A stretch of 64,000 nucleotides of DNA from Leguminivora glycinivorella (GCF_023078275.1 NC_062982.1:6398501-6462500), one strand, 5' to 3'; shown: positions 1 through 10,310, counted from the first letter of the stretch. Notes: a model not told the origin generated them from the letters alone. Program-made: numbers and translations.

Positions 1-545
1 CCCAGCGACCGCACTCTTCCAAAGTGTGCTGGGCTGTGTCGTCCGCTGCGCCGCATTCGTGGCAGTGAGGCCCCGGCTCTCTCCGTATTCTGTGCAGGTA
101 ATGTCCGAAACAGCCGTGTCCGGACACCACCTGCGTCATCCTGTATGTTAGGGCCCCCCTCCTGCGGCTGAGCCACTCGTCCATCACTGGGAGAATAGCA
201 CCTATGGTTCGGGTTCCATAGGCGCTATTCTCCAAGGCATCCCTCCATCTTTCTTTCAGGCGCTCCGCGGCAGCCCGCTCCCTTCTCTCGGCTTCCTCAG
301 CGTCCGGGACCTCTCCTCGCTCCCTGGCTTCCACTTTAAGCCGGTACCTCTCCGCCAGCACCCCCGCATCCAGCTCCCAAGGTGGGGTGCCGGCAAGAAG
401 GCATGCCGCTGCGTGAGAGGTGGTGCGGTAGGCCCTCACCATTCTTTGGGCCACTAACCTCTGTGGCCGTCGGAGCAGTGCCTTTGCGCGTGTCGTCAGT
501 CGTTCAGCCCAAATGGGCGCGCCGTAGAGCGCTAGACTTAGTTTG
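1..545 (-). mobile_element. R1-clade LINE, 3' part of ORF2 (C-terminal region), cut by window edge
   Basis: One open frame runs on the minus strand from about 545 to the window edge. It shows ALYGAPIWA near 530, an alpha-helical arginine/glutamate-rich stretch around 250-340, then RMTQVVSGHG and a CHECG...H....C zinc-binding motif at about 30-80. These are the hallmarks of the region after the reverse transcriptase palm in R1/TRAS/SART-type LINE ORF2 proteins, which insert into rDNA or telomeric targets. No stop or frameshift is visible in about 180 codons. It lacks the endonuclease and palm domain, so it is either 5'-truncated at about 545 or broken there by other DNA. The 3' end lies outside the window. 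Confidence 0.85.
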
Positions 546-994
546 TAAGGTTACGTACCTACATGTGCTTGTGATTTTTTTTAGACAAGTTAGGGTTATA
601 GTTAAGGCTTTCCCATCCCAATAGAGTTCAGTTTCTGTGTAAATTTTATAACGATTTCCGATGTTGTTGAACCCCGAAAGAACGAAGAAGGAAGAAAGTG
701 ACCCCACCGAAACCCCAATATCTTTTGATGGTTCATGTCGTGATGCAAACAACCGGTATTATTAATTGAATAGTTTTTAGCTGTCAAAGGATTTCACGAA
801 GCCCGTGGAACCCTAAAAGGCGGTGTCACGTTTCCGCTCCACAGGGCCATTCGGATGATGGCCGCGACAATTGATTTAATTACTTCATTAGGACTTTTGT
901 TTTCGCTTCACTGTAGCGACAGCAGACACAGCTTCAAGAAGCGACATCTTACTTATCCTTAAACCGATTACGATCAATTTTTTTAATTATAATT
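546..994. other. Unassigned spacer
   Basis: I see no coding similarity, repeat partner within the window or strong secondary structure in this stretch. Confidence 0.4.
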
Positions 995-1337
995 ATAGGC
1001 AGCAGCGTAAGCGCTGGTAGCCTAGCGATAAGTGCGTGCGACTTTCGTTCCGGAGGTCGCGGGTTCGAACCCCGGCTCGCATCAATGAGTTTTTCGGAAC
1101 TTATGTGGGAAATGTCATTTGATATTTGCCAGTCGCTTTTCGGTAAAGGAATCGTGAGGAAACCGGACTAATTCCAATAAGGTCTAGTTACCCTTCGGGT
1201 TGGAAGGTCAGATGGCAGTCGCTTTCGTAAAACTAGTGCCTACGCCAACCTTGGGATTAGTTGTCAAAGCGGACCCCAGGCTCCCATGAGCCGTGGCAAA
1301 TGCCGGGATAATGCAAGGAGGATGATGATAGGCAGCA
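995..1337 (+). mobile_element. tRNA-headed SINE, copy 1 (full length)
   Basis: The head has an RNA polymerase III A box (TAGCCTAGCGATAAGTGCG at about 1018) and a B box (GGTTCGAACCCCGG at about 1064). The body continues through a shared region ending in TGAGCCGTGGC and a short GATGATGATGA tail. The target site ATAGGCAGCA is present at 995-1004 and again at 1328-1337, giving a 10-bp direct repeat that brackets the element. The same element occurs at 34.6 kb (+), 60.0 kb (-) and as fragments at 49.4 and 37.6 kb. It encodes no protein and would depend on a LINE reverse transcriptase for movement. Confidence 0.88.
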
Positions 1338-1367
1338 AACTTAGTAAGTATTTATCAATCAAGATGA

Positions 1368-1560
1368 CAGGGTTGGTCATTTCTCCATGCAAACTCTTTC
1401 GACTGTCGTCTCCCTGGTTTTTGAAGATAGCAATATGTTTTTCAACACAGATTAATATTGCCAATATCTTTATCGTTATTGTTTTGTACCTTTTTTGATA
1501 TTTTTTGTTGTTTTGAAGCTTTAAATAGAACCAAAAACGAAAGGACAAAAGGCGCAAAGA
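1368..1560. repeat. Dispersed repeat shared with 25.2 kb
   Basis: The stretch with CCTGGTTTTTGAAGATAG and CAACACAGATT recurs at 25230-25280 with a few differences. The copy at 25 kb has inverted ends, so this is probably a truncated MITE. No coding potential is evident. Confidence 0.5.
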
Positions 1561-1697
1561 TAAGCTTGACATTCAAAACTGATGTTTATTGCTCAAAAAC
1601 ATATCGGCATTGATATGACAGACACTCTCAGTACAATGTTTCAAATATTAAATCAAAATTAGCTATTAAATTGTCACCTAATATCAAGAACGACTTA

Positions 1698-1996
1698 ATA
1701 CGGGACTGACAAAGCCCATACAAAAAAGCGTACCTACCCCTGATGAATGAGCGGAATGTATGGGCCTTTTCGGCAAAACTAGATGGCGCTGTTTCGCAGC
1801 CTGGAAGTGGTCAAAATCATATTTTACCCAAATATTTTTGCGTGTTTTTATTTTTTAACAAATGATATATTTCTTTATTTTAATATCATGATATTACATC
1901 AATATACATTTTGAAAAAAAAATTGTAGGCATCATCAGTGTAGTTATGATACTATTTAATAGGTGACGCTAAAAAATCGAGGTACGATTCTTATTA
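1698..1996 (+). repeat. Interspersed repeat family R, copy 1
   Basis: It begins CGGGACTGACAAAGCCCATA and runs through CTGTTTCGCAGC, CATATTTTACCCAAATATTT and a GGTGACGCTAAAAAAT end. Clearly related copies lie at 44918-45215 (minus) and 62068-62610 (plus, interrupted by a 260-bp insertion). It is non-coding, about 300 bp long, and has no obvious poly(A) tail. The class is undetermined, and a non-autonomous DNA element is likely. Confidence 0.65.
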
Positions 1997-2655
1997 TGAT
2001 CCGAAAATACGATCATATTTCAACTTTTCGCAAAAAACTGAACTGGCTTCCTATTCGTGAACGTCGATCCTTGCGCATTCTCTGTACCTTATTTTCAATA
2101 TTATTTGATCCTTCAGCCCCTAATTATCTTCGATCCAATTTTAAATTTGTTACCCCGCGCTCGGGCACGGAACTCCGAACCTCCCGTAGTCTCCAACTTA
2201 TTGTCCCCCGACATCGTACAGCAGTTTCATGTCAAATTCGTTCACCATCCAGGCAATCCGGCTGTGGAACGATCTTCCTTCACCATTAGGCAGGCTCGGA
2301 ACAAATTCGCCTTCAAGCGCATGCTGCGGAAGTATCTGTTTGACAAGGTTCGATAGTCACCCTCAATGATCTTTCACAATGGGTATATTTTATATTATAT
2401 TTATGTATTGTATATTTATATACCTATTTATGTATAATATTAGGTCTGTATATATATATTTAAATGTAGCATATATATGGATATTGTTTGTATCTTAAAT
2501 TCTTTTCCATTACACGCTAACTATACTAGGACCCTGCACCTACTTAATCTTTCGGTTTAGCCCATGGTTGACTGGTAGAGAATGCCATCTGGCATTAAGT
2601 CCGCCATTTGTACTTTTTTATATTGTGCAATAAAGTTTAAATAAATAAATAAATT
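1997..2655 (+). mobile_element. CR1/L2-like LINE 3' end, degraded
   Basis: Codons from 1997 give a peptide containing DHISTFRKKLNWLPIR and LRILCTLFSILFDPSAP. This matches the C-terminal tail of the element at 27.0 kb and of the fragment at 19.5 kb. The frame shifts between about 2150 and 2270 and ends at about 2356. A 3' UTR of about 280 bp follows, with the polyadenylation-like signal AATAAA at about 2628 and a short (AAAT)n tail to 2655. This is a 5'-truncated dead copy without palm or endonuclease. Confidence 0.8.
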
Positions 2656-2681
2656 ATGAAATGAAGGTCGTAAATCCTATC

Positions 2682-2819
2682 TCCCTTATTCATAAACGTA
2701 CTTTTAAGTTATCAAGCCGATAAAGTTCGTTTGTCCCTTTTCGACGTATTGGTGTGATAGAAAGGGACAAACGAATTTTATCGGCTTGATAACTTTAGAC
2801 TGCGTTTATGAATAAGAGG
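2682..2819. mobile_element. Fold-back MITE family A, copy 1
   Basis: Two arms of about 55 bp, beginning TTATTCATAAACG and containing ATCAAGCCGATAAA and TTTGTCCCTTT, are inverted around a central CGACGTATTGGTGTG. The whole is 138 bp and can fold into one hairpin. A second copy lies at 3416-3552. There is no coding capacity. Confidence 0.8.
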
Positions 2820-3415
2820 GGTAGGTATATATTTATATAATTCTTGCCTAATATTAAACATTTATCATTCAGTTTTCTTTCCCATTACCATAGGAGATAG
2901 ACCAACCTCAAACAAAATAATTAACTTCTTGACACTCACCTCCAAAGAAGCGTCAAGTTACTAATGAACCTATTTAAATATATTTTATATTTCAGGAAAC
3001 GGACGCCAATGAGGCGAAATAATTGGTATAGTTTAGGAGAAAGTATAAAAGTTAATGGCAGGATGTTAAAATTGATTATGGGTGTCGGAGAAATTATCAA
3101 TTTCCTTTATTAGCCTGAAATGTGAGTGAGAATAGCTTTATACTTCGTTAATGGCTTTATCATATATCACTTCATGTTTTTGGATAAATGCTTGTGCTAT
3201 TTTAGTTGAAACATATAAAAAAGAGTTGTTTTTTTTTATTAAAAAAAATTCAAACCACAGAGATTTGATGATTTTGTCCTGTAGTACACTCTAACTGGAG
3301 TTAGAGTCTAACACGATCTAAATTGATTCGAATAGTTTTTATCCGACCTCCAATATGTAAGAAGAGTTTATTTTTCTGTCATGTCAACTTATAGTTTTAA
3401 GGTTCTAAATATATG
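2820..3415. other. Unassigned AT-rich spacer
   Basis: Nothing recognised apart from short A/T tracts near 3230-3250. Confidence 0.4.
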
Positions 3416-3552
3416 TTATTCATAAACATACTCTAAAGTTCAATATCTTTAGCCGATAAAGTTCGTTTGTCCCTTTCCGACGTATTGGTGTGATACAAAG
3501 GGACAAATGAAGTTTATCGGCTTGATAACTTTAGTGGAGAGAATAAGTGGGG
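3416..3552. mobile_element. Fold-back MITE family A, copy 2
   Basis: It has the same arms and the same centre, GACGTATTGGTGTGATA, as the copy at 2682-2819. The right arm is more diverged: it has lost the terminal CGTTTATGAATAAG and shows GAGAGAATAAG instead. Confidence 0.75.
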
Positions 3553-4222
3553 TAGTGTCTAGTTGTAAAGCCTACGACTAAAATACCTAAAATGAAAAAA
3601 AAATCTAAAAAAACTACAATTTGGCAATTTTTATACTATTTGTAGGTATGGTATTAATACAGTTTTAAAAATATAATATTATAGAACTTTTTTGCTGACG
3701 CTGCGTAGTGCCATTTGGTTTTATCGTGTAATTAAAGGCCATAAAATCAGTAGTTGTTAGTTGTGAAGAGCGGCAAGCTTGTGCGCCTGAGTGTTCCCGT
3801 TCTCATTGCTACTCGCTAGAGACGAGCCGATTGCTGGATCAAACTATTTCTAAATACAATACATATTAGAAATGGTCATACAGATGTGTCAAAGACACAT
3901 CCAAATAGACAAGTCAACCTATAGGTATAACAAACTTCACATAAAATACTTAGCTACATGAAATCTATGAAAAAAACCTTCTAACAGGTCGGTTTGCGTC
4001 TGCGCCTGCGGCATGGTCGGACTATGCATAATAAATCGAGCTGTGTAAAAGACACGTGTTATTTCTAATGTATTTTTTTTCACCATTACAGATTCAATTT
4101 TGTATGTAAGTGGAAATGCGTGTACCTATTTCCCACCCAAAAAAAAATGGCATTACGATTTGTACCGTCTATAAGATAACGCGTAGATTCATTTCATGCA
4201 ACGCGCAACAACAGTTGGTACA
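3553..4222. other. Unassigned spacer
   Basis: No coding similarity or repeat partner was found here. A short direct motif, AATGTATT/AATACATATTAGAAAT, occurs near 3860 and 4070 in opposite orientations, which hints at an eroded inverted repeat around 3850-4080. Confidence 0.3.
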
Positions 4223-4224
4223 GA

Positions 4225-4375
4225 CGTTGTGTCAAATGTTACTCCTTAGTGTGTCCATGGAAACTAACGAACTTGTCGTGCTAGTTCGGTCAATGTTAGT
4301 ACTTCTTGTACTGAGACTGACTGAAATAACATGATTCGTTCGTGAGTTTTCTTCCGTGACAATACGAAAGACAAA
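4225..4375 (-). mobile_element. Short MITE related to the 63.2-kb element
   Basis: Inverted ends containing GAAACTAACGAACTTGTCGTGCT and, on the other side, the diverged complement near ACATGATTCGTTCGTGAG bracket a centre with AGTACTTCTTGTACTGAGAC. Read on the minus strand, the half containing TTTCAGTCAGTCTCAGTAC is nearly identical to 63283-63310. Here the two ends are almost adjacent, whereas at 63 kb about 500 bp separate them, so this looks like an internally deleted form. Confidence 0.6.
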
Positions 4376-4940
4376 CATTTCACGCCGCAAGAGTACTTGG
4401 TGTCTAAAATTTTAGTTCTCTGTCTCGCCTTAGCGTTGGACTCTTCTCGTTCGTTCGAGAATGTTCGAGCATTTTCGGAATGATTAGCGCCCGCGTGATC
4501 TAGAATGCGGCGCGTCCCTTCTAAATGCCGCCTTGCGAGACCTAACTAGCCTGTTGTTCATAATAGCAACTTTGTCATGGGCAGACCATACTAGTAGTAC
4601 ACTTGCGTTCATTCTTAGGTGGTGTTGGATAAGTAGGTACTTTATGAATTTGGTGTAAAATGAAAATTGTATTCTATTTAAAAATAAAAATAAAACAATA
4701 ATTTATAATTACTTATATAACTTTATGTCCTAAAGTCAATGTGGAAAATAGCGTAGGTATGTCAGGTAAAGTCATACGTACAATTTCTTGTCAGCCAATG
4801 TTATTTAGCCACTTTCTCTCAATTATTGTGTTTACAAGATATACCAGTATTTATTTATATTTTGGGTTTTAATTATAAGCAACATTTTTTCAAGGAGATC
4901 AAATGGGTGCACGCGTGGAAAATTTCGCCGGCTTGGTTAA
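4376..4940. other. Unassigned spacer
   Basis: Nothing recognised. The segment ends in an AT-rich run up to the tRNA-like sequence. Confidence 0.35.
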
Positions 4941-4941
4941 A

Positions 4942-5014
4942 GTCTTGGTGGCTCAGCTGGCAGAGCGCTGGAGTATCGATCCAGAGACCGTGAGTTCAAA
5001 TCTCATCCAAGGCA
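4942..5014 (+). mobile_element. tRNA-like sequence with a complete cloverleaf; head of a short SINE
   Basis: The 73 nt fold as a standard tRNA. There is a 7-bp acceptor stem (GTCTTGG with CCAAGGC, including one G-T pair), a 4-bp D stem (GCTC/GAGC) and a 5-bp anticodon stem (CTGGA/TCCAG). A 5-nt variable loop and a 5-bp T stem with TTCAAAT loop complete it. The anticodon loop GTATCGA would present AUC (4975-4977), which is not a normal eukaryotic anticodon because Asp tRNA uses GUC. A shorter relative at 11865 is a retroposed copy with target-site duplications, and both continue into a similar ...CTTTTAAAT tail. I therefore read this as the head of a tRNA-derived SINE or a pseudo-tRNA. A decoding tRNA is less likely. 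Confidence 0.7.
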
Positions 5015-5044
5015 AAAACCTCTCTTTTAAATGCACTCGTTATG

Positions 5045-5160
5045 TCATACTAGCTTTTTCCCGCGACTTCGCCCGCGTACATATAATATCTAATCTTGTT
5101 TTCTCATACATGAGTTTTGGCTTGTATTTTTTTATTGATTTGTCTTTGTATTAATATCGA
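5045..5160 (+). repeat. Dispersed lepidopteran repeat fragment
   Basis: TAGCTTTTTCCCGCGACTTC followed by GCCCGCG and, further on, a weakly conserved AT-rich body matches a phrase I know to be very common in lepidopteran genomes. A piece resembling the opposite end of the same kind of repeat lies at 48175-48330. Class uncertain. Confidence 0.45.
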
Positions 5161-5751
5161 GTATGCCAAATTTCAGCTCCCAAAACTTCATACTTTAGTA
5201 ATTAAAAAAAACGAAATATGATATTTTTATAAAACAAAATATTTTATATTCCTACTGGATATCCTACTTTGTCTCTGGCCCTCTCAAACACTCACTATTA
5301 AAAGTAATCTTCAGATATTAAAGCTTGCAGACCAGACACAGAATGCTTTATAAATAGCTAACCTAGACCGTTTTTGCCCTATTAGCGCTGTCATCGTAAA
5401 CTTTTCTACTTTGTCAGTGAAATAATAAGGCGTTTAACCTTTTCAAATTACGGGGCTATAAATAATAGATAGAAATCATTTCCCGTTGTTGTTTCACGTT
5501 TTTCACGATTTACGAGGGCAGTTTTTAATTACGGTTTTGTACATTGTATGGAGACGCACGCCAAGGTTAATAATAAAATAAGAATCCACTTTAGTTTAAG
5601 TCGATATTTGTAGTAGTTTATTATCTACGAATGCGGGTAGATGGATAAGCAACTGGCACCGTCGAAAGATTCAAACACAGCTTTGTTTCAATGGATATCG
5701 TGACGCACTCGCGGCGTTCGCTTCACTTTCGCAAATCGCGTGATAAGGCCC
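5161..5751. other. Unassigned spacer
   Basis: No coding similarity or repeat recognised. Confidence 0.35.
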
Positions 5752-5875
5752 TAAGGGCCACTTGCAGAAACGAAAATGGAGGGTTAACCCGAGGGTGAAC
5801 CCACCATTTTATATGGAATTTGACAGATGATAGTCCACTAACTCTGAGTCAAGTAGTTGGTGCAAGTGGGCCTAA
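5752..5875. mobile_element. Short MITE family B, copy 1
   Basis: Inverted ends TAAGGGCCACTTGC and GCAAGTGGGCCTAAG bracket a core with GGAGGGTTAACCCGAGGGT and TTTGACAGATGATAG. Copy 2 at 47282-47402 matches along its whole length. At about 120 bp it is non-coding and presumably moved by a transposase encoded elsewhere. Confidence 0.75.
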
Positions 5876-6133
5876 GCGCGCTACGATTCGGTCAAACAGG
5901 GTTTTTGTGAAAAAAAAAATTAAATCCAAATAAAAATAAATGCGGTTTGATACCTGGTAAGTGCTTTCAACCCTCCCCCCCCACCCCTTTTACCTTAAAA
6001 TATGTCCCAAAAAAATTTTTTTTTTTTGGGGAATATATACGTTCTAGAAAAACGTTGTCAATGAAAGAAATAATGCTCATGAAATTCCGAAGAAGAAAGG
6101 TCATATAATATTTTTTGATATCATGCACTATTT

Positions 6134-6560
6134 TTATGCATAAAAGGCAAAGTCCTGAGTGACTGACTGACTTAAATCAAGGTAAAGCCCAAACCGCTGA
6201 TGCTAAAGAATCCAAATTTGACACGTAGGTTACTTATAAGGTCTACGAACCCGCTAAGGAAGGAATTTTCAAAATTCATCCCCTAAGGGGGTGAAATGGG
6301 TGTAAAAAATTCGTATGAGGATCTACCTTTATTTTGAGAATATGAGCTTGAAACTTCGTGTAAAGACTATAAAGGTAAAATTACAATGGAAAGAAACTAA
6401 TTTCACCGTTTTTGGATTTTTATCTTTTAAGAGAGTTAATCATTTTAACTCTCTTAAAAGATAAGGCTATCTGAAGTTTGTATGGGGAATAAGTTTTATT
6501 TCAAGCTACAGGCTTGAAACTTGGTAAAAAGGTACTTCAGAAGGGCAAAAACTATTAGCT
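6134..6560. repeat. Dispersed repeat with an internal perfect hairpin
   Basis: The sequence CAAAGTCCTGAGTGACTGAC followed by GAGCTTGAAACTTCGTG and a second AGGCTTGAAACTTGG resembles a recurrent lepidopteran non-coding repeat. At 6420-6464 a 19-bp perfect stem (TTATCTTTTAAGAGAGTTA and its complement) closes a 7-nt loop. No protein is evident. Confidence 0.45.
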
Positions 6561-6579
6561 TGATAAAATGTTTATACAT

Positions 6580-6835
6580 AAATACATACAACCACGCCTG
6601 TATCCCATAAAGGGGTAAGCAGAGAGCACATGAAACTACTAAAGCTTCAGTGCCACTCTTGGCAAATAAGGGGTTGAAAGAAAACGAAACTGTGACATTG
6701 CAGTGACAGGTTGCCAGCCTCTCGCCTACGCCACAATTTAACCCATATCCCACAGTCGCCTTCTACGACACCCACGGGAAGAAAGGGGGTGGTGAAATTC
6801 TTAACCCGTCACCACACCGCTAGTGTGCGCAAAGC
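6580..6835. mobile_element. SINE-like element family C, copy 1
   Basis: This about 255-bp repeat runs from a (CATA)n-rich edge through CTGTATCCCATAAAGG, GTTGAAAGAAAACGAAA, GTGACATTGCAGTGACAGG, TACGACACCCACGGGAAG and a TGAAATTCTTAACCCGTCAC end. It recurs at 36163-36380 and in part at 7561-7665. I recognise it as a type common in butterflies and moths and possibly of the Metulj SINE group, but that name is from memory. Confidence 0.6.
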
Positions 6836-7198
6836 AACTTTACCTTAAGGTAGTCATTAAAATTTTGTTGGATTAAATTTTATCCGTGGATAAGTGTTCT
6901 CATAAATTATACATGATACATATACCTAATTTGCATCGCATCAAAATCACTTGGCAGCACTAAATCGTCAATTTGGCCATGTCGGCCATTTCGCCATAAT
7001 TTTCTTTCCATGAATTATCATAACCGGGTGATTTAGTATGGGAGACCATTTGAGGCTAATTTAAACATTGATGTAGGCGGTCTTTGCATTGGATGCGGAG
7101 TCGATTACTACTCTGATGCACTTGTAAAATGAGGAGGCACACTGACATTTTATCCCGCCAGGCGGCGCCTGTGGTTTGTAAGCATATCGTAGCTGGAT

Positions 7199-7260
7199 CT
7201 CCCTATCGCTCTTCTGGAGTGGCGCAACAGAGACATACTGCGTTTCGATTAGGGATGACG
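7199..7260. repeat. Small repeat fragment
   Basis: CTATCGCTCTTCTGGAGTGG followed by CGCAACAGAGAC resembles the ends of the element at 8330-8540, and GACTGCGTTTCGATTAG-like sequence recurs at about 23410. It is a short fragment of one or two MITE families. Confidence 0.35.
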
Positions 7261-7560
7261 ACTACATAAAAAATGGCATTCTGCTTAGTCCCTCAGTTAC
7301 ATCGTCTAAAAATACTGAACACATATTTTTCGCTTTTTCTAATTAATGAAAACATACAAAGATATATTTAGAGCATCAAAGTTCCGGAGTGGGGGCTTGT
7401 GACGTCACTTCTAAGTAAAAATTGTACATAGGCGTGACGTGACCCGAAACTTCAACGCACTATAAAGTCGTCATTTTTCGTTTACGACATAAAAGAAAAA
7501 AAACGTGTCTAAAATTCTTTGATAATCTAACTGACGGACTAATTAGTTTTTTTTTGTCGT

Positions 7561-7665
7561 CTCGCCTTTTGAACCCGTATCCCATAGGCGACTTCGACAC
7601 CTACGAGAGGAAAGGAGGTGTTGAAATTCTTAACCCGTCACACAGGATAATAAAGAGACAACTCC
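7561..7665. mobile_element. SINE-like element family C, fragment
   Basis: CCCGTATCCCATAGGCGACT through TGAAATTCTTAACCCGTCAC matches the 3' half of the copies at 6580 and 36163, with the middle part deleted. Confidence 0.6.
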
Positions 7666-8147
7666 ACCACCACAACTCCACTCCAGAAGTATTCATTGGT
7701 CGTAAATACATTGTAAACTCAAGAATACGACCAAGCAGTAATATTTATATGTAAATGGGGATATTTCAAAAACTTTTGCTATTTCATCGATGATCATAAT
7801 CATTTTGATCATGTGATAACGCCGACATGACTTGCATTTTGTCATTAAAATACTATAAGAATACTATTTGCCTGCAACATCAGGAAATTATCACGATTTC
7901 ATTATGAAGATGAGACTTTATGAGTAATAATTTTTCAATAAAAATTACATTAGATTTTACAAATTGAGACTGTGTTTCTGCACTACTACCTAATAAAACA
8001 AGGCTATATAAAAAACATACTGTAAGAGACACAGAAACTTTATTTACTCAACATCAAGCTTCGTAGCCAAGAAGCCATTTATAGTTAACGCTCCGTAACG
8101 AACAAGTTTCTGTGTAACACTTTAAGTTCTCGCGCTCTGAACACATA
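7666..8147. other. Unassigned spacer
   Basis: Nothing recognised except A/T-rich sequence. Confidence 0.35.
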
Positions 8148-8327
8148 TTTAAAGTCACACACAGGTCGAACGCGATTAATTAACATTATTTTACCTTTTT
8201 TCCCAACGTTTCGGTCAGGTTGCTGGCTGGTCTTCCGCGACCACGGCCAGTGCAACCTAGCCGAAACGTTGGGAAAAAGGTAAAATAATGTTAATTAATC
8301 GCGTTCGACCTATATGTGACTTTAAAT
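8148..8327. mobile_element. Inverted pair of Penelope-like element ends (long hairpin)
   Basis: Arms of about 72 bp (8148-8220 and 8255-8327) are near-perfect inverted copies containing AGGTCGAACGCGATTAATTA and CCAACGTTTCGG. They are separated by a 34-nt spacer with CTTCCGCGACCACGG. The same arm is the terminal part of the Penelope-like copies at 22966 and 16316, where it lies just after the end of the ORF. Head-to-head terminal repeats are a known feature of Penelope-like retroelements. The hairpin also has a GGCC-loop-GGCC-GAAAC segment reminiscent of hammerhead stem II. Confidence 0.75.
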
Positions 8328-8329
8328 AA

Positions 8330-8540
8330 GTTTCTGTCTCACTAATACAGCAGAGCGATAGAAAGACCAAGCCCCGTATCGGAATGGTATTTCTGCGACG
8401 TGAAACGCCACCGAAACGCCGCAGAAATGTAATTTGGCTCTGTCGCGCCAATACGTAAGAGCGATAGAGATAGATAGCTACGAAAGAGATATTATCCTGA
8501 GCGTTTCGTGAGCGTTTGTGCATTCGGCTACGCACACAGG
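8330..8540. mobile_element. Fold-back MITE family D, copy 1
   Basis: Inverted ends containing CAGAGCGATAG (left) and CTATCGCTCTTACG/GGCGCGACAGAG in complementary order (right) flank a centre with a palindromic GACGTGAAACGCC...CACCGAAACGCC region. Half of the element recurs at 49940-50030. Confidence 0.5.
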
Positions 8541-8745
8541 CAGTGATGGGCAAACTTTTCTCATTGAGGGGGAAAATTAGTACCTAGGAATTTTGGACGC
8601 GCCAGATTTACACCAAACTTGCATGTTTTACTATAGCGCTGGCCATATCACACACTATTTTGAAGGACCGGTGGCGGACCGGATACACTCCGGTCGCGGG
8701 CTGGACAATGGACATGACCCGTGGGCCGTACTTTTCCCACTACTA
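8541..8745. repeat. MITE-like repeat with short inverted ends
   Basis: The left edge CAGTGATGGGCAAACTTTT and the right edge GGGCCGTACTTTTCCCACTA are imperfect complements. The interior has a GGACCGGTGGCGGACCGG stretch. It resembles a common lepidopteran interspersed repeat. Confidence 0.45.
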
Positions 8746-9110
8746 GACTAGTGATAGATACTATACTGCATTAACTACACAGAGCGTTAACAAGCTCAAA
8801 AAGTTCGCTTTATTCTAAAAAACCTGATAAGAAAGTAGTATTTTCCAAAACTGCAAAACACTGGTACCTAATTAATTATAATTATACCCTAAATACATAG
8901 GATCTCACCAGTAATAAGAGAAATAACAGGGTTAGGGAACAAAAATGCAATTAATATCAATTTAGCATCCATAATTAGACGTTTTATATCAATTAGCGAT
9001 ATGTATCGGTAGTTATTACGTAATCATGTGCAGTTCCATCATAGGGTCGGTTGCATATCAAACCGTCTGTTACCAAGCGTTCGTTAATTTCAATAGACTT
9101 TTGCTGGTAA
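8746..9110. other. Unassigned spacer
   Basis: No coding or repeat signal recognised. Confidence 0.35.
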
Positions 9111-9111
9111 C

Positions 9112-9405
9112 GTTGATGTTTGTGTTAATTTTGGTTGGTTGACTTATTCTGGAATTGGATTTTTTTATGTGATTTCCACTCAGACTCACGAACTTTTTCA
9201 ATCCTAATAGGGAAAAAAGTGTCCCAAGGTATTTTTCCCATTCCGTTACCATTTTATCTTACATTCATATGACATTTTTTAATTCTCCTATCAGGATCGA
9301 AAGACCTCGCGATTCTGAGTATGAAACGTGTAAAAAATACTCATGTTACAAAAAAAGTGGGGTGGACAACTTAGAAAAAAAAATTGCCCAACTGGCCCTT
9401 ACTCT
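9112..9405. mobile_element. Fold-back element family E, diverged copy
   Basis: The left part (GATTTCCACTCAGACTCACG, GTGTCCCAAGG, CCCATTCCGTTACC) and the right part (GATCGAAAGACCTCGCG, TTCTGAGTATGAAAC, AAAGTGGGGTGGACAACTT) are inverted relatives. Better-preserved copies lie at 58935-59252 and 61440-61718. The central palindrome has decayed here. Confidence 0.65.
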
Positions 9406-10110
9406 TGTTAACCACAATTTGACAACGATGACAATCTGACAACGATGTTGATATCCTCGCCTCTGCAAGGGTTGAATAAACATCATTATTTTATGAAAAG
9501 GCGCCATTTCAATATTCTTACTTCTATTTAATTTCAATTCGTCACACTAAAACTACCAAGTACCTACCTACCTATTTTAATTTGTACGATGTAGGTACAA
9601 TTATGCAAAAATTGCATTTTAGTAGTAGGTAAACGTCGTAAACAGTCAATATACATAAAATTCTAGTATGTACCTCTATTATTCCTAGTAGCAAAATGAT
9701 GCCGAAGATTACTAATCGTAAAACCTTTACTACTTCTCTCCTCATATTGTACTATTCAAATATTTACTTAATCAATTTACTTCATCAGATTCAGTTGTAT
9801 AAAATTTCAAATAACTGTTTATTACTACAGACCGTATAACCTCCCGTCCTAGCCAAAATAACAATCGTTGGCGCTACGTGGCGGTCGAAAAGTTTAAACG
9901 AAACTGGCTCTGTTTTCCCCACAGATTTAGAACAGTTTATCACGCACGCACACAACGAAAACTGTATGCTCTATGCATGAGCTAACACCTCGACACATTT
10001 TCCGGCGGCTTGCCCGCTCTCTAGCATTTTTATGCTCGATATGCTCTGAGGTCGCTCCGAGCGAGAGAGTTAGCGATTTAACGTTGGCTAGATACCCTGA
10101 TACCTAAAAA
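9406..10110. other. Unassigned spacer
   Basis: The first half is AT-rich. Around 9840-10090 composition is more GC-rich, but I find no open frame longer than background and no repeat partner. Confidence 0.35.
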
Positions 10111-10165
10111 GGTAATTAAATAATAAATAAATAAATATTGAGGACACCTTACACAGATCAACTTA
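10111..10165 (-). mobile_element. SINE 3'-end fragment
   Basis: An (AATA)n run followed by TATTGAGGACACCTTACACA matches the end of the tRNA-derived SINE at 36418-36675, which reads TATTATAAGGACATTCCTAC. Only about 55 bp remain. Confidence 0.5.
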
Positions 10166-10310
10166 GTACATAGTAGGTAACTGAAGAATATAAAATTTTA
10201 TATCCAAAGATCTCATTACAGATATCAGCGCGTGCGCATTTGTAGTTGAATAGTGGGATGTGTACATACCATCATGTGCTGGTTGAGTCTATTTCTTGTA
10301 GTTTATTAAG

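Noticed and set aside
4903..5154. An 83-aa ORF overlapping the tRNA-like sequence
   Set aside because: It reads straight through the tRNA cloverleaf and the adjoining dispersed repeat, with no protein resemblance.
6496..6753. An 85-aa minus-strand ORF
   Set aside because: It lies in the family C SINE-like repeat, whose other copies do not keep the frame.
8222..8278. Hammerhead in the 8.15-kb Penelope-like hairpin (GGCCA-loop-TGGCC-type stem then GAAAC)
   Set aside because: The stem II and GAAAC resemblance is shared across copies, but the position of CUGAUGA reads GCGACCAC, so no catalytic core exists in this subfamily.
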